Origin: CAZAYP01 sp964489425 [NCBI: uncultured Verrucomicrobiota bacterium]
GTDB taxonomy: Bacteria; Verrucomicrobiota; Kiritimatiellia; RZYC01
Assembly (NCBI GenBank): GCA_964489425.1
Contig: CAZAYP010000010.1
Coordinates: forward strand, 1-64,000
DNA: 64,000 nt
Reading direction: 5' to 3'
The notes beneath the pieces were generated by a model. The model worked only from the letters and a program-made list of their open reading frames with translations, did not search any database and had not been told where the DNA came from. The position numbers were made by a program, and so were the translations under genes. Below, in pieces: positions 50,483 through 59,006 of this stretch (position 1 is its first letter; every line of letters starts with the position of its first letter).

Positions 50483-51692
50483 CCTGCTTGCCAGAACGTT
50501 CGGTTCGCGCCGGCCGACGGCAATCCTGTTCCGTTTTGCCTGCGCGAGCGCTTTGTGGATGTTCTTGTCAGCAGGGGCCATCGCAATCCCCGGTGCAGGA
50601 TCCGAGGCAACCGGCCACCGCAGAATCATGGTGGGAGACCGCTTGCGGGTTTCCATCAAGGAACAGCCGGACCTCAATCAAGTATTTGCCGTGGCTGGAG
50701 ATGGTTCGATTGCCTTTCCGATGATTGGGCGCGTAATGATCGCCAATCAAACTCCGGACGCTGCGGCCCAGCTGATCAAAACAGAACTGGAGAAATCGTA
50801 CTTTCGCCAAGCCACCGTGTCCCTGGACGTGGCCGAGTTCGTCGAAGGCGCCATCATGGTGGTCGGGGCGGTTGAATCTCCGGGTGCTATTCCATTCAAG
50901 GGGGATCAACTGCTCACGCTCGTCGAGGCGGTCATCCTGACCGGAGGTCTGCGCGCGGATGCCGCGGGAAACGAGGTTAAAATACTGCGCTGGGGGGAAG
51001 GCGGCGGCATGGAACGTGAAGTCCTGACCGTTGACATCCGCTCCATGTTTAACAACCTGGATTTCCAGAAGGATCAATTTCTTCGGCCGCGCGATATAAT
51101 CATGGTCCCCACCTTGGGCCAGATGGAAAAGGGCGCCAAGCGTGAGTTTCTTGTTTTAGGCGAGGTGGGTCGCCCCGGGTTCCACGCGTTTGCCGAGGGT
51201 ATGGATATTATTCGCGTGCTAACCCAGGTGGGCGGCATCAATAATGAAGCCCAAATGGACGCGGTGCGCCTGCTGCGTTCCGATGGCCACGGCAACTTCA
51301 CGCCCATCCCCATCGATCTCACCCGCCTGCTTGGAGCTGCTGACATGAGCATGAACATCGCCATTCAGCCGGGGGACATCCTCTTTGTGCCTTCGGCCCA
51401 GCAGGCCACAGGCGGCCAAATCTACCTGCTGGGAGAGGTGAAAAGCCAAGGAGCCATCAACCTGCCCCTGAACCGGGAGGTTACCTTGGCCCGCACGATT
51501 CTTGGCGCGGGCGGCTTTGGGGAATATGCGGATGCCGGCAACGTGAAAATCCTGCGACGGGCCCCCGACGGAACCAAACAAACCCTGGCTGTAAATGTCG
51601 GGAAAATTCTGAAAACCGGTGCTTTTGAAGACGACGTGCCCCTGCAGAACGGGGATGTAATTATCGTTCCGGAAAGCATGCTGGGGTTCTAA
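50472..51692 (+). CDS. Polysaccharide export outer-membrane protein (Wza/GumB-type, SLBB domains)
   Basis: A 406-residue periplasmic/outer-membrane export protein. N-terminal signal segment, then a poly-export domain (VGDRLRVSIKEQPDLNQVFAV, DGSIAFPMIGRV) and SLBB repeats (VVGAVESPGAIPFKG, FLVLGEVGRPGFHAF, IYLLGEVKSQGAINLPL), ending in VPLQNGDVIIVPESM. It forms the translocation channel that works with the Wzc-like kinase. ATG 50472 overlaps the upstream barrel gene's stop; the longer frame from 50397 lies wholly inside that gene. Confidence 0.88.
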   Translation: MIYSLLARTFGSRRPTAILFRFACASALWMFLSAGAIAIPGAGSEATGHRRIMVGDRLRVSIKEQPDLNQVFAVAGDGSIAFPMIGRVMIANQTPDAAAQLIKTELEKSYFRQATVSLDVAEFVEGAIMVVGAVESPGAIPFKGDQLLTLVEAVILTGGLRADAAGNEVKILRWGEGGGMEREVLTVDIRSMFNNLDFQKDQFLRPRDIIMVPTLGQMEKGAKREFLVLGEVGRPGFHAFAEGMDIIRVLTQVGGINNEAQMDAVRLLRSDGHGNFTPIPIDLTRLLGAADMSMNIAIQPGDILFVPSAQQATGGQIYLLGEVKSQGAINLPLNREVTLARTILGAGGFGEYADAGNVKILRRAPDGTKQTLAVNVGKILKTGAFEDDVPLQNGDVIIVPESMLGF

Positions 51693-51699
51693 CCGCCAT

Positions 51700-53934
51700 A
51701 TGAAGAAGAACATCCTGACCCCGCCCCGCCCACCCACCGAGCATGCAGTTCCGGCGACCGCCGCCGCGGAAAGCAAGCATTTCGACATCGTGGACCTGAA
51801 GCAGTATTTTCACGTCGTGGTCAAGCGCATCTGGTTGGTGGCGCTGTGCTTTGTTGTTGCCTTGGCCATTGCCGTGGTCATGATGGTACGCGAGGTTCCT
51901 GTGTTCAGTACCACGGCCACCATCTTGATCAGCGGCGGGTTGCCGGTTCCGCTCAGGATGCGCGATCGCGACAGTTCGGAACTGGGCAGCGATTTCTTTG
52001 CCACGCAGGAAAGAATCATCCGCAGTTCGTTGCTCATGCAACGCGCCAAGGAACGTATGGGCATGCCCATGGAGGAGGTCAGCCGCTTGCTGCTGAACGT
52101 GGGCGTAAACCGCATTTACCAAACCTCGTTCATCAGCGTCTCGGTCACCGCCCTGGACCCGGTTTTTGCCGCTGATTTTGCCAATACGTTGGCCGAGGAA
52201 TACATCGAATTCAAGGCCGAAGAGCGCATGGACACCTCCCAAGCCACGGCGATCAGCCTTACCCAGCAGGCCAACCGCCTGCGGGAGGAATTGAAGAAAG
52301 CCGAAGAGCGGGTCGTGGCCTTTGAAAAAGAAAACAAGGTCATTGCGATCAGCGAGCGGGGCAACACCGCCGCCCAAATCCTCGCCGATCTGTCGTCGCA
52401 AGCCGCCAAATACCGGACTGACCGCATGTTGCTCGAAGCCCAGCAACCCCTCATCAACCAGGCTTCGGACGAGATTATTTTAATGGCCCTGTCGCCCGCC
52501 ATGGCCCCCCGCTTCGGGGAAACCGAGACCGCCGCCGGAGCCCGGTCCGGAGGCAGCAATGACGTCATGGTTACAGGCCAGCGCCAGGAGATGCTGTTGG
52601 AAAAGGGGCTGATTGTTGGCGAAAATTGGCAGGGGCTGCAGCGCGAGAAACAGCGCCTGGACGCCGAGTTGGCCTACATGCGCCAAACCTACAAGGATGC
52701 CCATCCATTAATTCAGCGCAACGTGGAAGCGCTCAGCCGCATCGAACGCGATCTGTCTGTGGAAGTCCAGGTCACGTTGCAGCATTACCAAGCCAACCTG
52801 GACGCCTTGGCGATCAAGGAGAAAGCGGCCAAACGCGTGGAATTGGAATGGGAGGATCAGGCGATGGAGGTTTCGCGCAAATCCCATGAATACGCGAACC
52901 TTCAGCGCAACGTCAACCGGCTCCAGGCCTTGTACGACCTCGTGTTCAACCGGCTCAAGGAAATCGATATCTCGATCGGCATCGAGCCCCAATCCATTCG
53001 CCTCATGGAGCGGGCCCGCCCGCCCGGCGCTCCGGATCGTCCGCGGAAAATGAAAAAACTTTTCGTGGTGGCCCTGATTGGATTAGGCGTGGGCTTGGCC
53101 CTGGTGTTCGGGTTGGAGTATATTGACGATTCCATTCGCTATCCCGACGAGGTTACCCGCGGTATGGGGCTGCCTTTCTTCGGCGTCATCCCCACCGCCG
53201 GATGGGATCCCAGCGACTTGAGCAGCCACGTGCTCGCCAACATCGATCAAAAAAGTGGCATTGCAGAAGCTTACCGCAACGTGCGATCTGCCTTGCTGTT
53301 CTCCGCCACCAACGCCCAGGCCAAGACGATCGTGCTGACGTCGGCGGTCCCACGGGAGGGCAAAACCACCACCGCGTTGAACCTGGCGATCAGCCTGGCC
53401 CAGGGCGGCGCGCGTATTTTGCTGGTGGACGCCGATATGCGCCGCGGACAACTGCACAAGTATCTCGGGCTCGAAGCGGGCCGCGGTCTCTCGGAAATGC
53501 TGGCCGGCCAAATCAAGCCCGAATCGGTCATCCAGCGCACGCGTTTGCACAACCTTGACCTGGTCGCTACCGGATCCTTCCCCAACAATCCGGCGGAACT
53601 GCTGCTGCGGCCGGAAATGGAGAATTTTACCGAGTATGCCAAGCGCACGTATGACCGGGTTATTTTTGACTGTCCGCCCATCATGGCGGTTTCGGAGGCC
53701 GGCATCCTGTGTTCGCTGGTGGACGGGGTCATCTTTGTGGTCTGGGCCGGCCAAACCTCCCGCAAGTTGGCCCGCCTGGCCCTCCAGATTCTCCGGGAAC
53801 GCGGAGCCACGATCATGGGCTGCATCCTGAACAACCTGGAGTTCGGTCGGGTGGGCTACTACTACTATTCCACCTATTATGGTTATTATGATTACCACTA
53901 TGAGCGGGAACCGGCGGCGCCCAAACCGGGTTGA
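51700..53934 (+). CDS. Polysaccharide co-polymerase with BY-kinase domain (Wzc-like)
   Basis: A 744-residue Wzc-type protein. Wzz domain with two membrane helices (about 45-65 and 450-470), coiled-coil-rich periplasmic region (about 165-395), and a cytoplasmic bacterial tyrosine kinase (about 510-725) with Walker A SAVPREGKTTT, A' motif LLVDADMRRG and Walker B VIFDCPPI. The C-terminus is a Tyr cluster (YYYYSTYYGYYDYHYE), the autophosphorylation tail. It controls chain length and export of the exopolysaccharide. It starts 7 bases after the export gene. Confidence 0.94.
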   Translation: MKKNILTPPRPPTEHAVPATAAAESKHFDIVDLKQYFHVVVKRIWLVALCFVVALAIAVVMMVREVPVFSTTATILISGGLPVPLRMRDRDSSELGSDFFATQERIIRSSLLMQRAKERMGMPMEEVSRLLLNVGVNRIYQTSFISVSVTALDPVFAADFANTLAEEYIEFKAEERMDTSQATAISLTQQANRLREELKKAEERVVAFEKENKVIAISERGNTAAQILADLSSQAAKYRTDRMLLEAQQPLINQASDEIILMALSPAMAPRFGETETAAGARSGGSNDVMVTGQRQEMLLEKGLIVGENWQGLQREKQRLDAELAYMRQTYKDAHPLIQRNVEALSRIERDLSVEVQVTLQHYQANLDALAIKEKAAKRVELEWEDQAMEVSRKSHEYANLQRNVNRLQALYDLVFNRLKEIDISIGIEPQSIRLMERARPPGAPDRPRKMKKLFVVALIGLGVGLALVFGLEYIDDSIRYPDEVTRGMGLPFFGVIPTAGWDPSDLSSHVLANIDQKSGIAEAYRNVRSALLFSATNAQAKTIVLTSAVPREGKTTTALNLAISLAQGGARILLVDADMRRGQLHKYLGLEAGRGLSEMLAGQIKPESVIQRTRLHNLDLVATGSFPNNPAELLLRPEMENFTEYAKRTYDRVIFDCPPIMAVSEAGILCSLVDGVIFVVWAGQTSRKLARLALQILRERGATIMGCILNNLEFGRVGYYYYSTYYGYYDYHYEREPAAPKPG

Positions 53935-53965
53935 CCGACCACGGTAGCGGAGAGTTTGTACCGAT

Positions 53966-55438
53966 ATGTACTTTGGGTATAGCACCCGCCTGCCGAAAGG
54001 CCGCATCGCCTTGTTCCTTCTGGACGCGATCGTGGTGCTGGCGGCGGTGGTTGTCGCCGCGATGATCCGGCTCGGGCCGACGGATGGGTGGCATTACGTG
54101 CTGGAGCACATGCTCACGCTGAGCGGTTCCGCGGCGGTCTTCCTGCTGGTGTTTTATGCCGGCGGGTTGTACGAACGCCAGGTCATCATGCGCCGCGGCA
54201 TATTCTTTCGCCTGCCGGTGATCGTGGTGGCCATCGCGGTCATGATCGTCATCCTCCTGTTTTATGCCCGCTTCAAGCTGAATATCGGCCGCGGGATCCT
54301 GATGCTGGCCAGCGTGATCATCCTGATTGGCCTCTGGGGCGTGCGCTGGCTGTTCCGTTGCGGCATCGGCTATGGCCTGTTCTTGAAAAAAGCCCTGGTT
54401 TTAGGTGACGCGCACGAAGCCCAGGCTTCCATCGAACTGATTAAGAAGGCTGGCGAATCCGGTTACGCGCTCTATGGCGTGGTCACCTGCAGCCATGGCG
54501 AACCGGGGCGATTTGTGCTCGGCGTGCCGGTGCTCGGAGGCCTGGACACCATCCGGGATTTTGTGGATGCCTATGACATCGAAACGCTGATCGTGTCCAC
54601 CTCGCGGGTGGAGGAATTTTCCCTGCTGAAAGTTCTGCGCCCCTTGCGCTATGCCGGGGTCGAGATTCTCGATTATGTCGCCCTGCACGAGGATTTGGCG
54701 CAAGCCATTCCCGTCGATCATATCGACGACGAGTGGCTGATGAACGCCGCAATGAACAGTTCGCGCATCCATATCCGGCAGATCAAGCGCATCATGGATC
54801 TGGCGGTGGCCGGGATCGGCATCATCGTAACCCTGCCGATCTCGCTGGCGGTCATTGTGCTGATCAAACTCACCTCGCGCGGACCGGTCCTGTATCGCCA
54901 GCTGCGGGCGGGCCTGGACGGTCGCCCCTACACGCTCTGGAAATTCCGCACCATGCGCGCCGATGCCGAGGCGGACGGCCAGGCCCGTTGGTCACAGCGC
55001 GACGACCAGCGCATCACGGTCGTGGGCCGTTTCCTGCGCAAATGGCGCATCGACGAGATTCCGCAACTGGTCAATGTCCTGCGCAGCGAAATGAGCCTCG
55101 TCGGCCCCCGGCCCGAGCGCCCTGAATTCATTGAAACCCTGGCGCAGGCCATCCCGTTCTACAAGGAGCGCCTGTTGGTTCCACCCGGCATAACGGGTTG
55201 GGCGCAGGTTAAATACCCGTATGCCGCAAGTATTGAATCCTCCAAGTACAAGCTGCAATACGACCTGCATTACATCAAGAACATGAGCTTCTTCTTCGAC
55301 CTTTTCATCCTCCTGCGCACCTTCCGCACCATCCTGCAAGGCCTGCGACATCATAAAGACTATGAAGCGGACCAGGATCCCGAGGCGCCACCGCTGGATT
55401 TCTCTCCGCCCAAATCCGGGCATGAACAAACCGCCTGA
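53966..55438 (+). CDS. Undecaprenyl-phosphate sugar phosphotransferase (WbaP/WcaJ type)
   Basis: A 490-residue initiating glycosylphosphotransferase. Four N-terminal membrane helices and a CoA-binding-like Rossmann domain (about 140-260) precede the catalytic C-terminal bacterial-sugar-transferase domain: KRIMDLAVAGIGIIVTLPIS, LYRQLRAGLDGRPYTLWKF, the DEIPQLVNVLRSEMSLVGPR motif with the catalytic Asp-Glu and PGITGWAQV. It transfers a hexose-1-phosphate to undecaprenyl phosphate on the cytoplasmic face to start each repeat unit. Further glycosyltransferases, flippase and polymerase are not in the window, so the locus is incomplete here. Confidence 0.93.
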   Translation: MYFGYSTRLPKGRIALFLLDAIVVLAAVVVAAMIRLGPTDGWHYVLEHMLTLSGSAAVFLLVFYAGGLYERQVIMRRGIFFRLPVIVVAIAVMIVILLFYARFKLNIGRGILMLASVIILIGLWGVRWLFRCGIGYGLFLKKALVLGDAHEAQASIELIKKAGESGYALYGVVTCSHGEPGRFVLGVPVLGGLDTIRDFVDAYDIETLIVSTSRVEEFSLLKVLRPLRYAGVEILDYVALHEDLAQAIPVDHIDDEWLMNAAMNSSRIHIRQIKRIMDLAVAGIGIIVTLPISLAVIVLIKLTSRGPVLYRQLRAGLDGRPYTLWKFRTMRADAEADGQARWSQRDDQRITVVGRFLRKWRIDEIPQLVNVLRSEMSLVGPRPERPEFIETLAQAIPFYKERLLVPPGITGWAQVKYPYAASIESSKYKLQYDLHYIKNMSFFFDLFILLRTFRTILQGLRHHKDYEADQDPEAPPLDFSPPKSGHEQTA

Positions 55439-55976
55439 GATGGATGGCCAGGCCCCGGCCATCGAGGAACTCCCCCCCACGCTGCCGCCGGAGGGCCATG
55501 CCTGGTGCGTCTTGCACTCCCGCCCGCGGTGTGAAAAAAAACTGGCCACTTGGTGCCGGGATCAGGGGTGGTTTGTTTATCTGCCGTTACGGCATAAAAC
55601 CCACCAGTACGGGAGCCGCATCCGCGCGTTCACCTCGCCGCTGTTTACCGGGTATCTCTTCGGCATTGTGCCCGCCGCGCGCGCCGCGTATGTCCGGCAA
55701 AACCGGCACGTGGCCAACCTGCTGGCGGTGGTCGATCAAGCGCGCCTCTTGGATCAATTGCGTCAGATTCGCATTGCGCTGGCTTCCGGCGACTGCGTCG
55801 AAGTGCTGCCGTTCCTCGAGGCCGGCCGCCCGGTGCGGGTCGTGGCCGGACCCTTTCGGGGCCTGGAGGGGATCATCACGCGCATCAAGGGCCACACGCG
55901 CGTGGTGCTGAACGTGGACATGATCCAGCAATCCGTGGCCGTGGAAGTGGACAGCGCCTGGCTGGAACCGGCCTGA
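55422..55976 (+). CDS. NusG-like transcription antiterminator (RfaH/UpxY/LoaP type)
   Basis: A 184-residue NusG paralogue. The NGN domain is seen in WCVLHSRPRCEKKLATWCRD and LPLRHKTHQYGSRIRAFTSPLFTGYLF (key residues LPL, PLFTGYLF), and the KOW domain in VRVVAGPFRGLEGIITRIKG. Such specialised NusG proteins travel with exopolysaccharide operons and increase read-through of long transcripts. It is the last gene of this segment, overlapping the transferase gene, whereas most such regulators are at the operon start. ATG 55422 is used; ATG 55440 is an alternative. Confidence 0.85.
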   Translation: MNKPPEMDGQAPAIEELPPTLPPEGHAWCVLHSRPRCEKKLATWCRDQGWFVYLPLRHKTHQYGSRIRAFTSPLFTGYLFGIVPAARAAYVRQNRHVANLLAVVDQARLLDQLRQIRIALASGDCVEVLPFLEAGRPVRVVAGPFRGLEGIITRIKGHTRVVLNVDMIQQSVAVEVDSAWLEPA

Positions 55977-56023
55977 GCACGACGCCAAGTCAACCCTCCC
56001 GGCGCCGACAATCCCAGGCGGGA

Positions 56024-56061
56024 GCATTGCCATTGACAATGCGCAGAGCGGCCACTAATTT
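56024..56061 (+). promoter_or_regulatory. Promoter and inverted repeat before the molybdenum hydroxylase genes
   Basis: TTGACA (56033-56038), exactly 17 bases, TAATTT (56056-56061), the strongest sigma-70-like promoter in the window. GCATTG (56024-56029) and CAATGC (56037-56042) form an inverted repeat over the -35 element and may be a repressor site. Confidence 0.65.
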
Positions 56062-56114
56062 ACTCCGCATTAGCGATGGTCATGGATAGGAACTCGAAAC
56101 CACAGGAGGCAGTC

Positions 56115-58445
56115 GTGGGCTTCAAGTACGTCGGCAAAAACGTGCAGCGGGCGGATGCGGTCAACAAGACCACGGGCAAGGTGCGCTTTGTGGGCGATAT
56201 CAAGCTCCCCGGCATGCTGTACACGGCCATCCTGCGCCCGGACTTTGCCCATGCCCGCATCCTGTCCATCGACACGGCCGAGGCCGAAAAAATGCCCGGC
56301 GTAGTCAAAGTGGTGACCGGCAAGGGCTGCAACTTCCTGTATGGCGACAATATCCGCGATTGGCCCCCCATGGCCATCGACAAGGTCCGTTACATCGGCG
56401 AGCCGGTCGCGGCGGTAATCGCCGAAAACATCAACCAGGCCCGCGAAGCGGTCAAGAAGATCAAGGTCGAGTACCAGCCGCTGCCGGTGTACGTGGACGC
56501 GCGCGATGCCATGAAGCCCGACGCCGCCCTGATCCACGAGAGCAGCGGCGACTACTGGCACCTGCCGGGCGTGGGGCCGCGGCCGGGCACGAACATTGCC
56601 AACTACTACTGCCTGACCAAAGGCGACGTCGAAAAGGGGTTGGCCGAGGCCGATGTGGTGGTCGAGGGCGAGTTCAACTACCCCTACAGTTCCTGCGCGG
56701 CGCTGGAGCCACACGGCGCGATCGCCTGGTTCCACGAGGATCGCACCATTGAGGTCTGGTCGTCCTCCATCTGCCCGTTCATCATCCGCGAGGACATCGC
56801 CCGCGTGTACGAGCGGCCCATCTCCGACGTGCGCGTGCACATTCCGGAAGTCGGCGGCTGCTTCGGCTACAAGTCCGACATCACCGTGGAGCAAACCGTC
56901 GCCTGGATCGCGCATTTCGTGCCGGGCCGGCCGGTGCGGTGGATCGCCACGCGCAAGGAAGATTTCCTCAGCACGCTCATGGGCCACGGCATCCGCACCC
57001 GCATGAAGATCGGCGCCAAGAAGAATGGCCAGCTGACCGCCATGCAGACCACGGTCCTGCACTCCGGCGGCGCCTACGCGGACACCGGCCTGCATGTTTC
57101 CATCGCGGCCGGCCACAACTCCGCGGGCGCCTACGTGTTCCCCCACTGCCGCCTGGAGTCCTACCTGGTTTACACCAACACCACCCCGGTGGGCGCGTAC
57201 CGCGGGTACGGCCACCAGGAATCGCAGTTTGCCACCGAGCGGCTCATGGACATGCTGGCGCGCAAGCTCAAGATGTCGCCGCTCGAACTGCGCGCGATAA
57301 ATTATCTTGTGCCCGGCAAGCAGTCGGCGCTCGGCGAAAACCTGTATGAAACCAACGGCGATATCCGCAAGTGCGTGGCCATTGTTGAACAGGCCATTTA
57401 CAGCGGCGACAAACCGTCCGAGGACGACCGCTACGTGTACGGCCGCGGGTTCGCCGGCGTGATGAAGACCCCCAAGGGCGCGCCGTTCTCGTCCAAGAGC
57501 TGTTACATCAAGCTCAACACCGACGGCAGCGCTTGTGTCAACATGGGCGGAGCCGAGGTCGGCCAGGGGTTGCGCAATGTGGCGCGCCAGGTGGCGGCCG
57601 AGGCGCTGCAGATCCCCCCGGAAAAAATCAAGGTCTATACCGAGATTGACACCCAGTTCTCGCCCTGGGAGTGGCAGACGATCGGGTCCATGTTCACCAC
57701 CCAGGGCGGCCGCGCCGTGGTGCGGGCCTGCCAGAAGATCATCGCCACCCTCAAGCGCACCGCCGCCCAGGTGCTGCGCTGCGACGAGGACATGCTGGAT
57801 TACGACGGCGAGTATGTGTTCCTGCGCAACGATCCGGCCGCCCGCGTGGAAGTGGCGCGCCTGGTGCATGGGTACATCACCGAGAACGGCATGACCATCG
57901 GCGAGGTGGTGATGAGCACGTCCGATGCGCGCCTGCCGCGGTACTCGGCGCCCGATCCGCAGACTGGCCAGGGCAACCTCGGCGTGTCCTACACGTTCGG
58001 CGCGCAGGGCTGCCAGATCCGCATCGACAAGCAGACCGGCGCGGTGCTGGTCGACCACTTCGCCTCGTCGTTCGACGTGGGCCAGGTCATCAATCCACGC
58101 CAGATCCGCGGCCAGATCTGCGGCGGGGTCATGATGGCCATCGGCGCGACCCTGCACGAGGAACTGCGCTACGACAAGGAGGGCAAGGCGCTCAACCCCT
58201 TCTTCGGCAAGTACCGCTTCCCGTCCATCAAGGACGCGCCGCAGAAACAGACGGTCGAACTGGTGGAGTCGCCCGACGTGGTGGGGCCGTTCGGCGCGCG
58301 CGGCATCGGCGAACATCCGGTGATTGGGGTGGCGCCCGCCATCCTGAACGCCATCCATGACGCCATTGGCGCGGACTTCCTGGACCTCCCGGTCACCCCG
58401 GAAAAAATCAAGCTGGCGCTGGCGCAACGCAAGGCCGCCAAGTAA
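56115..58445 (+). CDS. Xanthine-dehydrogenase-family molybdenum-binding subunit
   Basis: A 776-residue catalytic subunit of the molybdenum hydroxylase (XDH/aldehyde oxidoreductase) family, binding the molybdopterin cytosine dinucleotide-type cofactor. N-terminal Ald_Xan_dh_C domain (GKVRFVGDIKLPGMLYTAIL, YIGEPVAAVIAEN), central cofactor motifs (VGGCFGYKSD, GAYRGYGHQESQFATE) and the C-terminal GPFGARGIGEHPVIGVAPA with the catalytic Glu of GIGE. GTG 56115 is chosen because AGGAGG lies 6 bases before it; the longer frame from 56076 has no site. With the [2Fe-2S] subunit it should hydroxylate an N-heterocycle or aldehyde; no FAD subunit is encoded nearby. Confidence 0.9.
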   Translation: MGFKYVGKNVQRADAVNKTTGKVRFVGDIKLPGMLYTAILRPDFAHARILSIDTAEAEKMPGVVKVVTGKGCNFLYGDNIRDWPPMAIDKVRYIGEPVAAVIAENINQAREAVKKIKVEYQPLPVYVDARDAMKPDAALIHESSGDYWHLPGVGPRPGTNIANYYCLTKGDVEKGLAEADVVVEGEFNYPYSSCAALEPHGAIAWFHEDRTIEVWSSSICPFIIREDIARVYERPISDVRVHIPEVGGCFGYKSDITVEQTVAWIAHFVPGRPVRWIATRKEDFLSTLMGHGIRTRMKIGAKKNGQLTAMQTTVLHSGGAYADTGLHVSIAAGHNSAGAYVFPHCRLESYLVYTNTTPVGAYRGYGHQESQFATERLMDMLARKLKMSPLELRAINYLVPGKQSALGENLYETNGDIRKCVAIVEQAIYSGDKPSEDDRYVYGRGFAGVMKTPKGAPFSSKSCYIKLNTDGSACVNMGGAEVGQGLRNVARQVAAEALQIPPEKIKVYTEIDTQFSPWEWQTIGSMFTTQGGRAVVRACQKIIATLKRTAAQVLRCDEDMLDYDGEYVFLRNDPAARVEVARLVHGYITENGMTIGEVVMSTSDARLPRYSAPDPQTGQGNLGVSYTFGAQGCQIRIDKQTGAVLVDHFASSFDVGQVINPRQIRGQICGGVMMAIGATLHEELRYDKEGKALNPFFGKYRFPSIKDAPQKQTVELVESPDVVGPFGARGIGEHPVIGVAPAILNAIHDAIGADFLDLPVTPEKIKLALAQRKAAK

Positions 58446-58480
58446 CCGATCCCATCAACGAGCGATCACGAGGAGTCATC

Positions 58481-58960
58481 ATGGCTGATAAAATCACACT
58501 GACGGTCAACGGAGCTTCGCGCACGGTGGAAATCGAGGGCTGGGAACGCCTGGTCGACGTGCTCCGCGACAAGCTCGACCTCACCGGCACCAAGCGCGGC
58601 TGCGACGACGTCACCTGCGGCGCCTGCACCGTGGTCATCAACGGCAAGGCCGAGCGCAGCTGCCGCATGGCGGCGCGCAAGGCGGACGGTGCCGACATCG
58701 TCACGATCGAGGCCCTGGCCCAGGGCCCGGATCTGCACCCCATCCAGCAGGCGCTAATCGATGCCGGCGCGGTCCAGTGCGGCTACTGCATCCCCGGCAT
58801 CGTGATGGAACTCTACGCCCTGTATACCCGCAACCTCGACGCCAGCGCCCAGGAGATCCTGGACGCGCTCGAAGGCCACCTGTGCCGCTGCACCGGCTAC
58901 GAGGCCATCCTGGAAGGCGCCCACCTGGCGCAGAAATACATGCAGGCAAAGCGGGCTTGA
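58481..58960 (+). CDS. Molybdenum hydroxylase [2Fe-2S] subunit
   Basis: A 159-residue iron-sulfur subunit with the two typical clusters: plant-type ferredoxin motif CDDVTCGACTVVINGK followed by SC, and C-terminal CGYCIPGIVM with GHLCRCTGY. Electrons from the Mo site pass through both clusters to an external acceptor. GAGGAG precedes the ATG by 6 bases; it lies 35 bases after the Mo-subunit gene. Length agrees with CoxS/XdhC-type proteins. Confidence 0.95.
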   Translation: MADKITLTVNGASRTVEIEGWERLVDVLRDKLDLTGTKRGCDDVTCGACTVVINGKAERSCRMAARKADGADIVTIEALAQGPDLHPIQQALIDAGAVQCGYCIPGIVMELYALYTRNLDASAQEILDALEGHLCRCTGYEAILEGAHLAQKYMQAKRA

Positions 58961-59006
58961 CGATTTGGAACGCAGCAACTCAACATGCAACAAGGGAGAA
59001 AAACCC

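Noticed and set aside
56070-58427. 785-residue minus-strand frame opposite the molybdenum hydroxylase
   Set aside because: Composition typical of a shadow frame; the plus strand carries the complete cofactor motifs.
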